Below are positions 17,068 to 26,216 of a stretch of DNA of 64,000 bases, piece by piece. Source of the stretch: Polynucleobacter victoriensis (GTDB taxonomy: Bacteria > Pseudomonadota > Gammaproteobacteria > Burkholderiales > Burkholderiaceae); contig NZ_FYEX01000001.1 of the NCBI RefSeq assembly GCF_900187875.1, positions 124,001-188,000 on the forward strand, read 5' to 3'. Position numbers and translations under genes: made by a program. The notes below the pieces were generated by a model, which ran no database searches, was not told the origin of the DNA, and worked only from the letters and a program-made list of their open reading frames with translations. Position 1 is the first letter of the stretch. Each line of letters begins with the position of its first letter.

Positions 17068-19545
17068 TTATTGATGCCAAGACCTTCTGTGTAAGTCTCG
17101 CCAATGGTGTCGTTGCAACTCCCTACCCCTGAATTCCCATACCTGCGCACCTGTGTGAACAGTTTCCAGAATCGGAATGCCTCGTTCAACATACCGCCCC
17201 ACAACCTTGGCATTAGGATGTCGATAACGATTTCGATACCCCGCCTGAGCAACAGCCCAATTGGGCTGCAACGCGTCCAAGAATGTTTCAGAGGAAGAAG
17301 TAGCACTACCATGGTGCGGTATAAGCAAAATAGATGCCAATCCCTCAGAACGCTTATATTCATTAGCAATGATGGCCTCGCCACCTTTCTCAACATCCCC
17401 TGTTAACCAGAAAGAATAGTGTTGACTCTTCACTTCAATGACACAACTTAGTGCATTTGGTTTCCCAGAATGGTGCATGGCATCAAATGTCATCTCACTA
17501 CCGGGATGCCAAACCTTAAATAAAACACCATCCCAAGACCAAGTTTGACCGGCCTTACAAGGCAATGAAGGGATCTTTAGCTCTCTTGTTCGCCGTAGCA
17601 AAAAATGCCACTCCGGCAAAGTTCCTAACAAATCACCAAATTCAATACTTTTCATGAGGCTTAACGCACCACCCACATGATCTGTATCTTTATGACTAAT
17701 AGCCAAACGATCAATGTATGAAATGCCCTCACCCCGTAAAAATGGCAGGATATTTCTGTCTCCTGCATCAGACTCAGGCGATGTTTTAGGTCCTGTGTCA
17801 TACAACAAACGCTTTGTTTGCGTTTCCACCAACACAGCGGTGCCTTGACCAATATCCAAAACAGTTACCTTGAAATCACCATGGGTCAGGTCATTGGATT
17901 TAGTCCACACCAGAGGCACACAACAACATAGCCCCAGCAAACGCCCTCTGTAACTTGCCAATAGAGGTCCAGGTCGGATGGCATAAATGATTCCTAAAGT
18001 AGATATCACCATTACAAACAAATTTGGCTGTGGCAAATATGCCACGGACCAAAACCATGAGGACATAGGCTCCAAGAACCAAGCCACAAACTCCATACAA
18101 GTGTGTGCCACCCATAATGAAGCATGACTTAATGGCTCAGGAAGTACGGCTCCCAACATGGCAAATGGGGTAACTATGAAACTAACTAGCGGGATAGCAA
18201 ACGCATTCGCTAAAGGTGAAACAACAGATACCTGAGAGAACCAATAAAGTGTTAACGGCAATAACGCAATCGTGACAACAGCCTGTACTCGACTGGCCTC
18301 TTTGAACGATTGCCACCATTTTTGCGAGCGACTATAGCCATACTCAGATAAACCATCCTGACCTGGCATAGCAAATAGAATTGCTGCAACCGCTCCAAAT
18401 GACAACCAAAATCCTGGCGTATAAGCAGCCCATGGGTCTAAGAATATAACGATAAATAAAGCCCACCACCAAATATCAAATGCCCTGGTAATTCGATTGG
18501 TCCAAAGCGCAACTGCAACAACGCCCACCATATACATGGTTCGCTGAGCTGGTATCTGAAAGCCTGCTAGCCACGTGTAAATCAGTGCAACTGCGAAACC
18601 ACTCAAGGCTGCTACTTTTTGCGCAGGACATATCATTGGTAATGATCTTCTGCGCCACAAACGATTTGCTAAAGCTGCGCCCATACCTGCCAACATCGTG
18701 ACATGTAAACCAGAAATAGAAATAAGATGTCCAATACCAGTGGCATTGAACACTCGCCAATCTTTCTGTGAAATGGCATTTTGCTCCCCCATCACCAATG
18801 CAATTAATACACCAACGTATGGCGCATTTTCTGGCGCAGATTTTTTAATACGCTCTCGCAGATGCCATCTTGATAACTCAACGATTGTTGTAAAGCTGAG
18901 ATCAAATTGGTCAATAAGTTTTGGTTGCCATGACCTAGGCAAACCTTTCGCATAAGCTTTAACAGAACCTGTAGCACCTAAGTTTTGCTGAAACATCCAG
19001 CGCTCAAAATCAAATCCATGCGGATTCATTAATCCGTGAGCACGTTTTAACACCACAGGTAAACGCCACCGTTGCCCCGGTCTAATCTCAGGTAATACTG
19101 TTTCACCTCGCCAACCTGGATACCAGCCCAAAGATAAACGTTTGGGGAAATGCTGAAAATCAATTTGAATCAACTCATCATCAGTCACGACTGATTCAAC
19201 AGCCAGTGAAAATCGTAAAGACTGGTTACCCTGACTTGGCAAGCCATCCACTACGCCCTCAACCAGTAGAGGCACGCCCTCTAAATAACTAGGTAAATCA
19301 TTCTGAATTCTCTGGTGAGTTAGATACCCTGACCAGATAAATCCGAGGATGAATAAGACGCACACCCAAATCCAGAAAGAAACTTTATTAAATATCTGAT
19401 GTTTTATTAATTGCAAGACTGCGATTAATAACAAACAAAAACCAAGAGTTGAAAGCAACCAAAGCCACTCTCGTTGATCTGGTGTCTGCGGTAAAAAAAG
19501 CAAAAGAGATTCCCCGGCAATGAATGCCGTTAATAAAAAACGCAA
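17068..19545 (-). CDS. comEC: ComEC/Rec2 DNA uptake channel
   Basis: ComEC is the inner-membrane channel for single-stranded DNA in natural transformation. This 825-residue protein is full length: N-terminal membrane spans, an OB-like ComEC domain (about 60-190), the Competence membrane domain with GIGHLISISGLHVTMLAG, and a C-terminal metallo-beta-lactamase-like domain with ISHKDTDHVGGALSLM and LLIPHHGSATSSSE. The intact metal motif suggests an active nuclease. It begins four bases after the upstream tatD-type gene ends, so translation is probably coupled. Confidence 0.94.
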   Translation of the reverse strand: MRFLLTAFIAGESLLLFLPQTPDQREWLWLLSTLGFCLLLIAVLQLIKHQIFNKVSFWIWVCVLFILGFIWSGYLTHQRIQNDLPSYLEGVPLLVEGVVDGLPSQGNQSLRFSLAVESVVTDDELIQIDFQHFPKRLSLGWYPGWRGETVLPEIRPGQRWRLPVVLKRAHGLMNPHGFDFERWMFQQNLGATGSVKAYAKGLPRSWQPKLIDQFDLSFTTIVELSRWHLRERIKKSAPENAPYVGVLIALVMGEQNAISQKDWRVFNATGIGHLISISGLHVTMLAGMGAALANRLWRRRSLPMICPAQKVAALSGFAVALIYTWLAGFQIPAQRTMYMVGVVAVALWTNRITRAFDIWWWALFIVIFLDPWAAYTPGFWLSFGAVAAILFAMPGQDGLSEYGYSRSQKWWQSFKEASRVQAVVTIALLPLTLYWFSQVSVVSPLANAFAIPLVSFIVTPFAMLGAVLPEPLSHASLWVAHTCMEFVAWFLEPMSSWFWSVAYLPQPNLFVMVISTLGIIYAIRPGPLLASYRGRLLGLCCCVPLVWTKSNDLTHGDFKVTVLDIGQGTAVLVETQTKRLLYDTGPKTSPESDAGDRNILPFLRGEGISYIDRLAISHKDTDHVGGALSLMKSIEFGDLLGTLPEWHFLLRRTRELKIPSLPCKAGQTWSWDGVLFKVWHPGSEMTFDAMHHSGKPNALSCVIEVKSQHYSFWLTGDVEKGGEAIIANEYKRSEGLASILLIPHHGSATSSSETFLDALQPNWAVAQAGYRNRYRHPNAKVVGRYVERGIPILETVHTGAQVWEFRGRELQRHHWRDLHRRSWHQ

Positions 19546-19549
19546 GAAG

Positions 19550-20395
19550 CTATTGTTGGTTTGAGTTAGCGAACTGGCCGGCCTGTATTAGGCTCGCCCA
19601 ACGAGGTAATACGCGTAAAGCATTACTTGAACAAACCGCCTGTGTTTGAGTAATCAATGATGAACGTATTTCTGCCAATACTGATGATATTTGAGGTAAC
19701 TCACCTGGTTCATTGCGGTGATGCTCTTGATGTGCCAGCCATGCAGGTGGAATATCAGGCGCATCTGTTTCCAAAACCAAGCTTTCAAATGGTAACTCTT
19801 TGGCTAAGCGTCTAATTTGGAGGGCCCTAGGAAAAGTCATGGCACCACCAAAGCCCAACACAAAATTAAGCTTTATAAAATGCTCAGCCTGCTGAAAACT
19901 TCCATTAAAGGCATGGGCAATGCCACCTGTAATTTTTCTTGATCTGAGCGCTTTCAAAATTGCATCCTGAGATCTTCTAACATGCAAGATCACAGGTAAT
20001 TCAAATTCTTTTGCCAAATCTAACTGAGCCTCAAAAAAGAAAGCTTGATGATGAGGATCTAATTCAGGTAAAAAATAATCTAAGCCAATTTCGCCAATAC
20101 CCACAAATCGCGGATCATCCATAGCTTCAATCACAGACTGCCTTAAAGAAATCAAATCGGATTCTTTAGCCTCAGGGGTATAAATTGGATGTATCCCCAA
20201 GGTGTAGCACGTGGCTGGCAAAGTATTTGATGCGTGACTAGCCAAAGCTCGTACTGCTTGAAAGTCTCTAGCCCGAACTGCCGGAATTAATACACCCGAA
20301 ACTCCTGATTGAGCCGCTCGCTCTATAACGCCTTCACGATCAGCAGCAAATTCATCAGCATCCAAATGGCAATGAGTATCTAAACACAAAGCCAT
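19550..20395 (-). CDS. TatD family metal-dependent hydrolase (DNase)
   Basis: A 281-residue TIM-barrel amidohydrolase of the TatD family, predicted to be a cytoplasmic Mg2+-dependent nuclease. Metal ligands appear in LDTHCHLDADEF at the N-terminus, GIGEIGLDYF, PVILHVRRSQ, GGIAHAFNGS and LVLETDAPDIPP. It sits between lolD and comEC with gaps of one and four bases. Whether this is TatD proper or the paralogue YcfH/YjjV cannot be decided from sequence alone; linkage to lolCD resembles the ycfH neighbourhood. Confidence 0.93.
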   Translation of the reverse strand: MALCLDTHCHLDADEFAADREGVIERAAQSGVSGVLIPAVRARDFQAVRALASHASNTLPATCYTLGIHPIYTPEAKESDLISLRQSVIEAMDDPRFVGIGEIGLDYFLPELDPHHQAFFFEAQLDLAKEFELPVILHVRRSQDAILKALRSRKITGGIAHAFNGSFQQAEHFIKLNFVLGFGGAMTFPRALQIRRLAKELPFESLVLETDAPDIPPAWLAHQEHHRNEPGELPQISSVLAEIRSSLITQTQAVCSSNALRVLPRWASLIQAGQFANSNQQ

Positions 20396-20396
20396 T

Positions 20397-21074
20397 CTAT
20401 ATAGCCTTTAATACACCATGATTTAAACGCAAAACACGATCGCATCTTGCTGCTCGCAAAGGATCATGAGTCACGATCACAAACGCAGTGCCTTGATTTT
20501 TTGCTACTTCTAGCATTAAATCAAATACAGAGTCGGCAGTTTCTGCATCTAGGTTTCCAGTAGGTTCATCTGCTAAGACGCAACTTGGCTTTGTCACCAA
20601 AGCTCTTGCCACAGCCACCCTTTGGCGCTCACCACCCGACAAAGCTGCAGGCCGATGATCAACGCGATGACTTAAACCTACTTTACCAAGCATTTCTTCT
20701 GCTAGAGCTCTAGCCTGCTGGGCAGAGACACCTCTGATACGTAACGGCATAGCCACATTGTCAAGCGCACTAAATTCAGCCAAAAGATGATGGAATTGGT
20801 AAATAAATCCTAAGTGTTGATTACGCACTTCATTTAACTGCGACTCGGAAAGATTTTTTAATGACTTACCAGCCAAATACACCTCACCTTGAGTCACGTG
20901 ATCCAAACCGCCCAATAAATGTAAAAGAGTGCTCTTACCTGAACCTGAGGCACCCACAATAGCTAACTTCTCTCCCGAAGCTAGGTCTAAATTAACATTT
21001 GTTAAAACTTGTACGGCAAAGCTACCCTCACCATAAGTTTTAGAGATATTTTTAGCAACTAAAGCCATATTCAT
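20397..21074 (-). CDS. lolD: lipoprotein-releasing ABC transporter ATPase LolD
   Basis: LolD powers release of outer-membrane lipoproteins from the inner membrane to LolA. The 225-residue ATPase has Walker A GASGSGKST (residues 41-49), the Q-loop region IYQFHHLLAEFSALDNVAMPL, signature LSGGERQRVAVARAL and Walker B CVLADEPTGNLD. The HHLLAEFSALDNV stretch is diagnostic for LolD. It lies nine bases downstream of the permease gene. Confidence 0.96.
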   Translation of the reverse strand: MNMALVAKNISKTYGEGSFAVQVLTNVNLDLASGEKLAIVGASGSGKSTLLHLLGGLDHVTQGEVYLAGKSLKNLSESQLNEVRNQHLGFIYQFHHLLAEFSALDNVAMPLRIRGVSAQQARALAEEMLGKVGLSHRVDHRPAALSGGERQRVAVARALVTKPSCVLADEPTGNLDAETADSVFDLMLEVAKNQGTAFVIVTHDPLRAARCDRVLRLNHGVLKAI

Positions 21075-21083
21075 ATCAGCATC

Positions 21084-22355
21084 TCACTCATAACGCAGCG
21101 CATGGGCTGGTTGAATTTTGGCTGCCCTCCAACTTGGATATAGCGTAGCTAAAAGAGATAAACCAAATGCCATTAATCCAACTGTCAACACATCACCACT
21201 TCTGACATCAGATGGCAATCTAGAAATGAAATAAATATCTCTTGGTAAAAATTGAACCCTAAAGATCGCTTCAATGACTGGGACGATCACATCAATATTC
21301 AATGAGATCAGCAGACCTAAGGCTATTCCGCCTAGTGTTCCTAGCGCACCGATCATAAAACCTTGTGCAAAAAATATTCGCTGAATCATTCCTGCACTAG
21401 CACCCATAGTTCTCAGAATTGCAATATCGCCTTGCTTATCTGTCACAGTCATTACCAAGGTCGAAACCAGGTTAAATGCCGCAACAGCAATAATTAAGGT
21501 CAGAATAATGAACATCATGCGTTTCTCGGTTTGCACAGCCGCAAACCAATTTTTATTCTGCCTAGTCCAGTCTTTGACCCATAAGCCTGGCAACTTTAAT
21601 GAGAGTTCATCAGCAACCTGAGCTGCCACTTGCATGTCATCCAATTTAAGACGTAAACCTGATGGTCCATCTAACCTCAATAAAGCAGCAGCATCTCTCC
21701 AATGAACCACAGCTAAAGTGCTGTCAAATTCATAATGGCCACTATCAATAATGCCGATTAATTTAAAGGCCCTCATCCGTGGCGTCACACCCGCAGGATT
21801 AATATCACCCTCCGGCACCATGATGGTAATTCGGTCACCAAGCTGAACTCCTAAAATACCAGCAAGCTCAGCTCCCAAAGCTAAGCCAAATTCACCCGGC
21901 TTTAATCCAGCAACTTTTCCTTGTATGAAATGCTTTGGAATATCAGAGACATTACCTTCGAACTCGGGATCGATGCCACGTAACGCAACCCCACGCATAA
22001 CATCACCACGCGTAATTAATGCCTGGGACATAATCATTGGAGCAGATCCTTTGACATGTGAATTCTGCTCAACTTTAGCGATTAATGGCTGCCAATCACC
22101 TAAACCTGATGGAGAGTGAACTTCGACATGGGATAAAACAGATAGCATGCGATCACGCACCTCTTTCTGGAATCCATTCATGACAGACAAGACCACAATG
22201 AGAGCTGCCACTCCCAAGGCAATCCCTAACATTGACACAGATGAAATAAATGACAAAAAGCCGTCTTTTGAGCCAGTTTCTTTATTTTTCCCAGCTTTTC
22301 TCCTGGCGCTTGTATAGCGCCATGCAATTTCTAGTTCAATCGGCCAAATGCTCAT
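21084..22355 (-). CDS. lipoprotein-releasing ABC transporter permease (LolC/LolE/LolF type)
   Basis: The membrane subunit of the Lol exporter: one N-terminal span after the conserved IELEIAWRYTSARR, a large periplasmic domain (about 60-260) and three C-terminal spans, beginning with MMFIILTLIIAVAAFNLVSTLVM and ending ALRYE. I choose the ATG at 22355 (MSIWPIE, 423 residues), because family members begin there; the longer reading to 22400 adds residues with no family similarity. Only one permease gene is present beside lolD, so either a LolF-type homodimer is formed or the partner lies elsewhere. Confidence 0.92.
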   Translation of the reverse strand: MSIWPIELEIAWRYTSARRKAGKNKETGSKDGFLSFISSVSMLGIALGVAALIVVLSVMNGFQKEVRDRMLSVLSHVEVHSPSGLGDWQPLIAKVEQNSHVKGSAPMIMSQALITRGDVMRGVALRGIDPEFEGNVSDIPKHFIQGKVAGLKPGEFGLALGAELAGILGVQLGDRITIMVPEGDINPAGVTPRMRAFKLIGIIDSGHYEFDSTLAVVHWRDAAALLRLDGPSGLRLKLDDMQVAAQVADELSLKLPGLWVKDWTRQNKNWFAAVQTEKRMMFIILTLIIAVAAFNLVSTLVMTVTDKQGDIAILRTMGASAGMIQRIFFAQGFMIGALGTLGGIALGLLISLNIDVIVPVIEAIFRVQFLPRDIYFISRLPSDVRSGDVLTVGLMAFGLSLLATLYPSWRAAKIQPAHALRYE

Positions 22356-22414
22356 AGCAAGGAGTTTAGCTTGGTCTTGGACAGAAGGTCTAATTGCCAC
22401 CTAAAATCAGGGTT

Positions 22415-23326
22415 ATGAAATACACGATTGCACTCATAGATGACCAAAACCATGAATCACTGGATCGAGGTCTTGCGTATGAAAAGTTCTTGCTGGGTCC
22501 CAGTAACTCTAGCGCTCCGCTTGAATTGCAGTCCTATGGTGTCAAGATCGCTGAAAGCTCTCCCATAGCTCGTATTGAGCCTGTACATATTCATGCCGCC
22601 AGAGATCACTTAGTCTTAACAAGTACTGAAATACTTGAGCTTCAACAAGATGAGGCAGATGCTCTTTTTGACTCAGTTAAAGATATCTTTGCTGAAATGG
22701 CTGTAGCTATTTATCGCCCCAAAGCAAATCGCTGGTTTATAGAATCACCCTCACTTCAGTCACTATCAACAGTTAGCACTGAACAAGCCCAGGGACGCAA
22801 TATTGATCACTGGATGCCTATCGATACAACTATTGCTGGTGTTGCGCGTCAATGGCGCAAATGGCAAAACGATATACAAATGATTTGGTTCAATCATCCA
22901 GTTAATGAACGAAGAGCATCTGAAGGAATGCTGCCAATTAATTCTATTTGGATAAGCGGCATTGGCACACTCTCTGAAATTAAACCTAGCCATCTATTAC
23001 AAGAAGCGAACTTACTACACAGTCCCAACTCTTGTTTAAGTGTCCTTGCAGGACACCTCAATAAGCAACACACCTCATCACTCACTAGCAATGCCTTGGC
23101 TAACACCTTATCCCTTGTATCTCTGAGCGACCCAAGCATCACAGAGCTTTGGAATATGGCTGGCAACGCCTTAATCAGCAATCAAATTCAAGAGATTGTT
23201 CTAGTTGATTTTCCGGAGGGGCAAGAAAAAACCCGCCACATATCAATCGATCAATTTCCTAAAAAAGGTTTTGGTCCCTGGAAAAAACCTATCACTCCAC
23301 CACTTCAAGATATGCTTCGCTCATGA
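22415..23326 (+). CDS. RpfE-like / COG4255 conserved protein next to recJ
   Basis: A protein of about 303 residues often annotated as a regulatory protein of RpfE type or, loosely, as a cofactor-independent phosphoglycerate mutase. The conserved GMLPINSIWISGIG stretch (about 180-193) is the family hallmark. I see no DNA-binding motif and no convincing mutase catalytic residues, so function stays open. I prefer the ATG at 22415 to the upstream TTG at 22394. It overlaps recJ by four bases (ATGA), indicating coupled translation. The order rpfE-like, recJ, prfB, lysS resembles part of the Xanthomonas rpf region, from memory. Confidence 0.78.
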   Translation: MKYTIALIDDQNHESLDRGLAYEKFLLGPSNSSAPLELQSYGVKIAESSPIARIEPVHIHAARDHLVLTSTEILELQQDEADALFDSVKDIFAEMAVAIYRPKANRWFIESPSLQSLSTVSTEQAQGRNIDHWMPIDTTIAGVARQWRKWQNDIQMIWFNHPVNERRASEGMLPINSIWISGIGTLSEIKPSHLLQEANLLHSPNSCLSVLAGHLNKQHTSSLTSNALANTLSLVSLSDPSITELWNMAGNALISNQIQEIVLVDFPEGQEKTRHISIDQFPKKGFGPWKKPITPPLQDMLRS

Positions 23327-25068
23327 CCATTCAATTTATTGAGCGCAGCTACTCAGAGAGAAATGCCACTTACCTTGAACAAAGTGGTGTTCATCCTGTG
23401 TTATCAAAATTATTCGCCGCTCGGGGAGTTGAGAAACCCGAAGAATTAGCACTTGAACTAAAACATTTAATTCCACCATCTCAACTCAAGAATTGTGAAG
23501 CAGCCGCAGAATACCTAGCCAACGCCATTGAAAATAGAAAAAAATTATTGATTGTTGCGGACTACGACTGCGACGGAGCCACAGCATGCGCAGTTGGGAT
23601 GAGAGGTCTACGCGCGTTAGGCCAAGCCTGGGATATTCAAATCGATTATTTCGTGCCAAACCGTTTCACACTAGGTTACGGTTTAACACCAGAGGTTGTT
23701 GAACTAGTAGCCCAACTTCCCAAGCAACCCGATATCCTAATTACTGTTGACAATGGCATTGCCAGTCTTGCAGGAGTTGAGAAAGCTAACGAATTAGGTA
23801 TAGAGGTGTTAGTTACCGACCATCACTTGCCAGCTGATCAATTACCATCTGCCGCATGGATTGTTAACCCAAATCAGCCTCTGTGTAACTTTCCAAGTAA
23901 GGCTCTGGCAGGTGTAGGCGTGATGTTTTATTTACTAATTGCCCTACGTGCTGAGCTGCGTAAAAGAGGTGCTTTCACTGCTGAAAATCAACCTCGACTA
24001 GAAAACCTACTAGACCTAGTGGCATTGGGCACAGTAGCAGACGTGGCATCCCTAGATAGAAATAATAGGGTTCTAGTCTCAAATGGTATTAAACGTATTA
24101 GAAGCGGTCAAATGCAGCCAGGCATAAGAGCCTTATACATAGCTGCAGGAAAAGACCCCTCGAAATCAAGCACCTTTGATCTTGGTTTCACACTGGGTCC
24201 TAGATTAAATGCAGCTGGCAGGCTGGCTGATATGTCCTTGGGTATTCAATGTTTACTTTCAGACTCTCATGAAGATGCCCTTCGCTTAGCTCATGAGTTG
24301 GACCGTATGAATCGTGAACGACGCACGATAGAAGCTGGCATGCAAGAAACTGCTTTAGCTAGCCTTATAAATATAGAAGTAGGTGAACAAGCGACTCTTT
24401 GCCTTACAGATGAATCATGGCACCAAGGTGTTATTGGTATTGTCGCTTCTAGACTAAAAGAGAAGTTTCACCGCCCCACCCTGATATTTGCCCCTGGAGA
24501 AGAAGGTGGTGAAGCGGTACTCAAAGGTTCCGGCCGCTCTATCACTGGCTTTCACCTAAGAGATGCACTAGATTTAGTCTCTAAAAAGCATCCTAACTTA
24601 ATCCTTAAGTTTGGCGGTCACGCCATGGCAGCAGGGCTGACTATTCATCAACAGTCCTTTGATACTTTTAAATCATGCTTCGAAGAAATTGCCCAAAGTT
24701 TAATGACCGCTGAAACCCTACAGCGACAACTAGCTCATGATGGCAACCTTAATCCAGACTATATTGAACCGGAACTGGGAACATTATTGGCTGCAGAAGT
24801 TTGGGGGCAAGGATTTCCGGCTCCGGTGTTTGTCGGCGAGTTTGAAGTTCTCAACCAAACACTCATCCAGGATAAGCACTTAAAACTTCAACTGAAGGCC
24901 ATTAAATCTAATGGTGCAAGCCATCCAAAGACGCTCAATGGCATCTGGTTTTCAAGAAATTTACCCCTTCCAAACCCCGCCAGATTGGCTTACAGACTAG
25001 TTACCGACCATTACCAAGGAGTAGCTAGAGCGCAATTACACATAGAGGCTCTCGATGAACCTTTATAA
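23323..25068 (+). CDS. recJ: single-stranded-DNA-specific 5'-3' exonuclease RecJ
   Basis: RecJ degrades single-stranded DNA in RecF-pathway recombination, mismatch and base-excision repair. The 581-residue DHH/DHHA1 enzyme shows motif I LIVADYDCDGATACAVG, motif II ITVDNGIA, motif III VTDHHLP, motif IV VALGTVADVASL, and the DHHA1 region with GSGRSITGFHLRDAL and LKFGGHAMAAGL. Length matches the family (E. coli 577). Its start overlaps the upstream gene by four bases; prfB follows 9 bp downstream. Confidence 0.97.
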   Translation: MTIQFIERSYSERNATYLEQSGVHPVLSKLFAARGVEKPEELALELKHLIPPSQLKNCEAAAEYLANAIENRKKLLIVADYDCDGATACAVGMRGLRALGQAWDIQIDYFVPNRFTLGYGLTPEVVELVAQLPKQPDILITVDNGIASLAGVEKANELGIEVLVTDHHLPADQLPSAAWIVNPNQPLCNFPSKALAGVGVMFYLLIALRAELRKRGAFTAENQPRLENLLDLVALGTVADVASLDRNNRVLVSNGIKRIRSGQMQPGIRALYIAAGKDPSKSSTFDLGFTLGPRLNAAGRLADMSLGIQCLLSDSHEDALRLAHELDRMNRERRTIEAGMQETALASLINIEVGEQATLCLTDESWHQGVIGIVASRLKEKFHRPTLIFAPGEEGGEAVLKGSGRSITGFHLRDALDLVSKKHPNLILKFGGHAMAAGLTIHQQSFDTFKSCFEEIAQSLMTAETLQRQLAHDGNLNPDYIEPELGTLLAAEVWGQGFPAPVFVGEFEVLNQTLIQDKHLKLQLKAIKSNGASHPKTLNGIWFSRNLPLPNPARLAYRLVTDHYQGVARAQLHIEALDEPL

Positions 25069-25077
25069 TCGCGCACC

Positions 25078-26182
25078 ATGGAAGCAGAACAACTAAATCT
25101 CATTAGTAACACCCTAGAAGACCTCCGTACTCGTACGATCGAACTTCGGAGGTATCTTTGACGTCGATAACAAAGCAGAACGCTTAGTCGAGGTCAATCA
25201 AACCCTAGAAGATCCCAAAATTTGGGATGACCCCAAGCAAGCTCAAGCACTGGGAAAAGAAAAAAAGCTACTAGATGGCGTGGTTGGAACGATTAACTTT
25301 CTGACCGATAACATCACAGCTAGCCAAGAACTCCTAGAGATGGCCAAAGAGGAAGGTGATTTCGACACCATCCGCTCTATTGAGTCAGATACAGCCAACA
25401 TGCGTAAACAAGTTGAGGATCTTGAATTCCGACGCATGTTTAGCAACCCCATGGATCCAAGCTCATGCTTTATTGATATTCAATCAGGTGCTGGCGGTAC
25501 CGAAGCCTGTGATTGGGCCAGCATGTTGTTGCGTCAATATATTCGTTATTGCGAACGCAAAGGTTTTAAAGCAGAAGTTCTTGAAGTATCAGATGGCGAC
25601 GTGGCAGGTATTAAAAGCGCCACCATAAAAGTCGATGGTGAATATGCCTATGGCCACTTAAGAACAGAAACTGGCGTTCATCGTTTGGTCCGCAAGTCAC
25701 CATTTGACTCCGCTAATGGCAGACATACTTCATTTACCAGCGTGTTTGTTTACCCAGAGGTAGATGATTCGATTGAGATTGACATCAATCCGGCTGATAT
25801 CCGCACGGATACCTACCGCGCTTCTGGTGCAGGTGGTCAGCACATTAACAAAACTGACTCTGCGGTTCGTTTAACGCACATACCAACAGGGATTGTTGTT
25901 CAGTGCCAAAATGACCGAAGCCAACACAAGAACAGAGCTGAGGCAATGTCCATGTTGAAGTCACGCTTGTACGAACACGAACTGCGTAAACGTCAGGCTG
26001 AACAAGACAAATTAGAAGCTACAAAGAGTGATGTGGGCTGGGGACATCAAATTAGATCTTATGTGCTCGACCAAAGCCGTATCAAAGACCTACGCACTAG
26101 CGTCGAAATATCTAATACACAAAAAGTATTAGATGGTGACCTAGATGCATTCATTGAAGCCAGCCTAAAACAAGGCGTTTAA
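25078..26182 (+). CDS. prfB: peptide chain release factor 2 with programmed +1 frameshift
   Basis: RF2 terminates translation at UGA and UAA. The first reading frame runs from the ATG at 25078 through 27 codons to an in-frame TGA at 25159-25161; a +1 shift there joins it to the long frame ending at 26182, giving 367 residues. The second frame has the stop-codon-recognition tripeptide in KSPFDSANG and the catalytic GGQ in RASGAGGQHINKTDSA. The residue equivalent to E. coli 246 is Ala (RASGAGGQ), as in most bacteria, rather than the Thr of E. coli K-12. It sits between recJ and lysS, the usual prfB-lysS pair. Confidence 0.97.
25148..25162 (+). promoter_or_regulatory. prfB autoregulatory +1 frameshift site
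   Basis: An internal Shine-Dalgarno GGAGG (25148-25152) is followed by TAT, the slippery codon CTT (25156-25158) and the stop TGA C (25159-25162). This is the conserved prfB layout: low RF2 makes the ribosome pause at UGA and slip from CUU to UUU. The three-base spacing between GGAGG and CTT matches the E. coli site. Confidence 0.97.
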
Positions 26183-26216
26183 CCTATTACCAATATTCAT
26201 TTCCACCGGAAAGATC

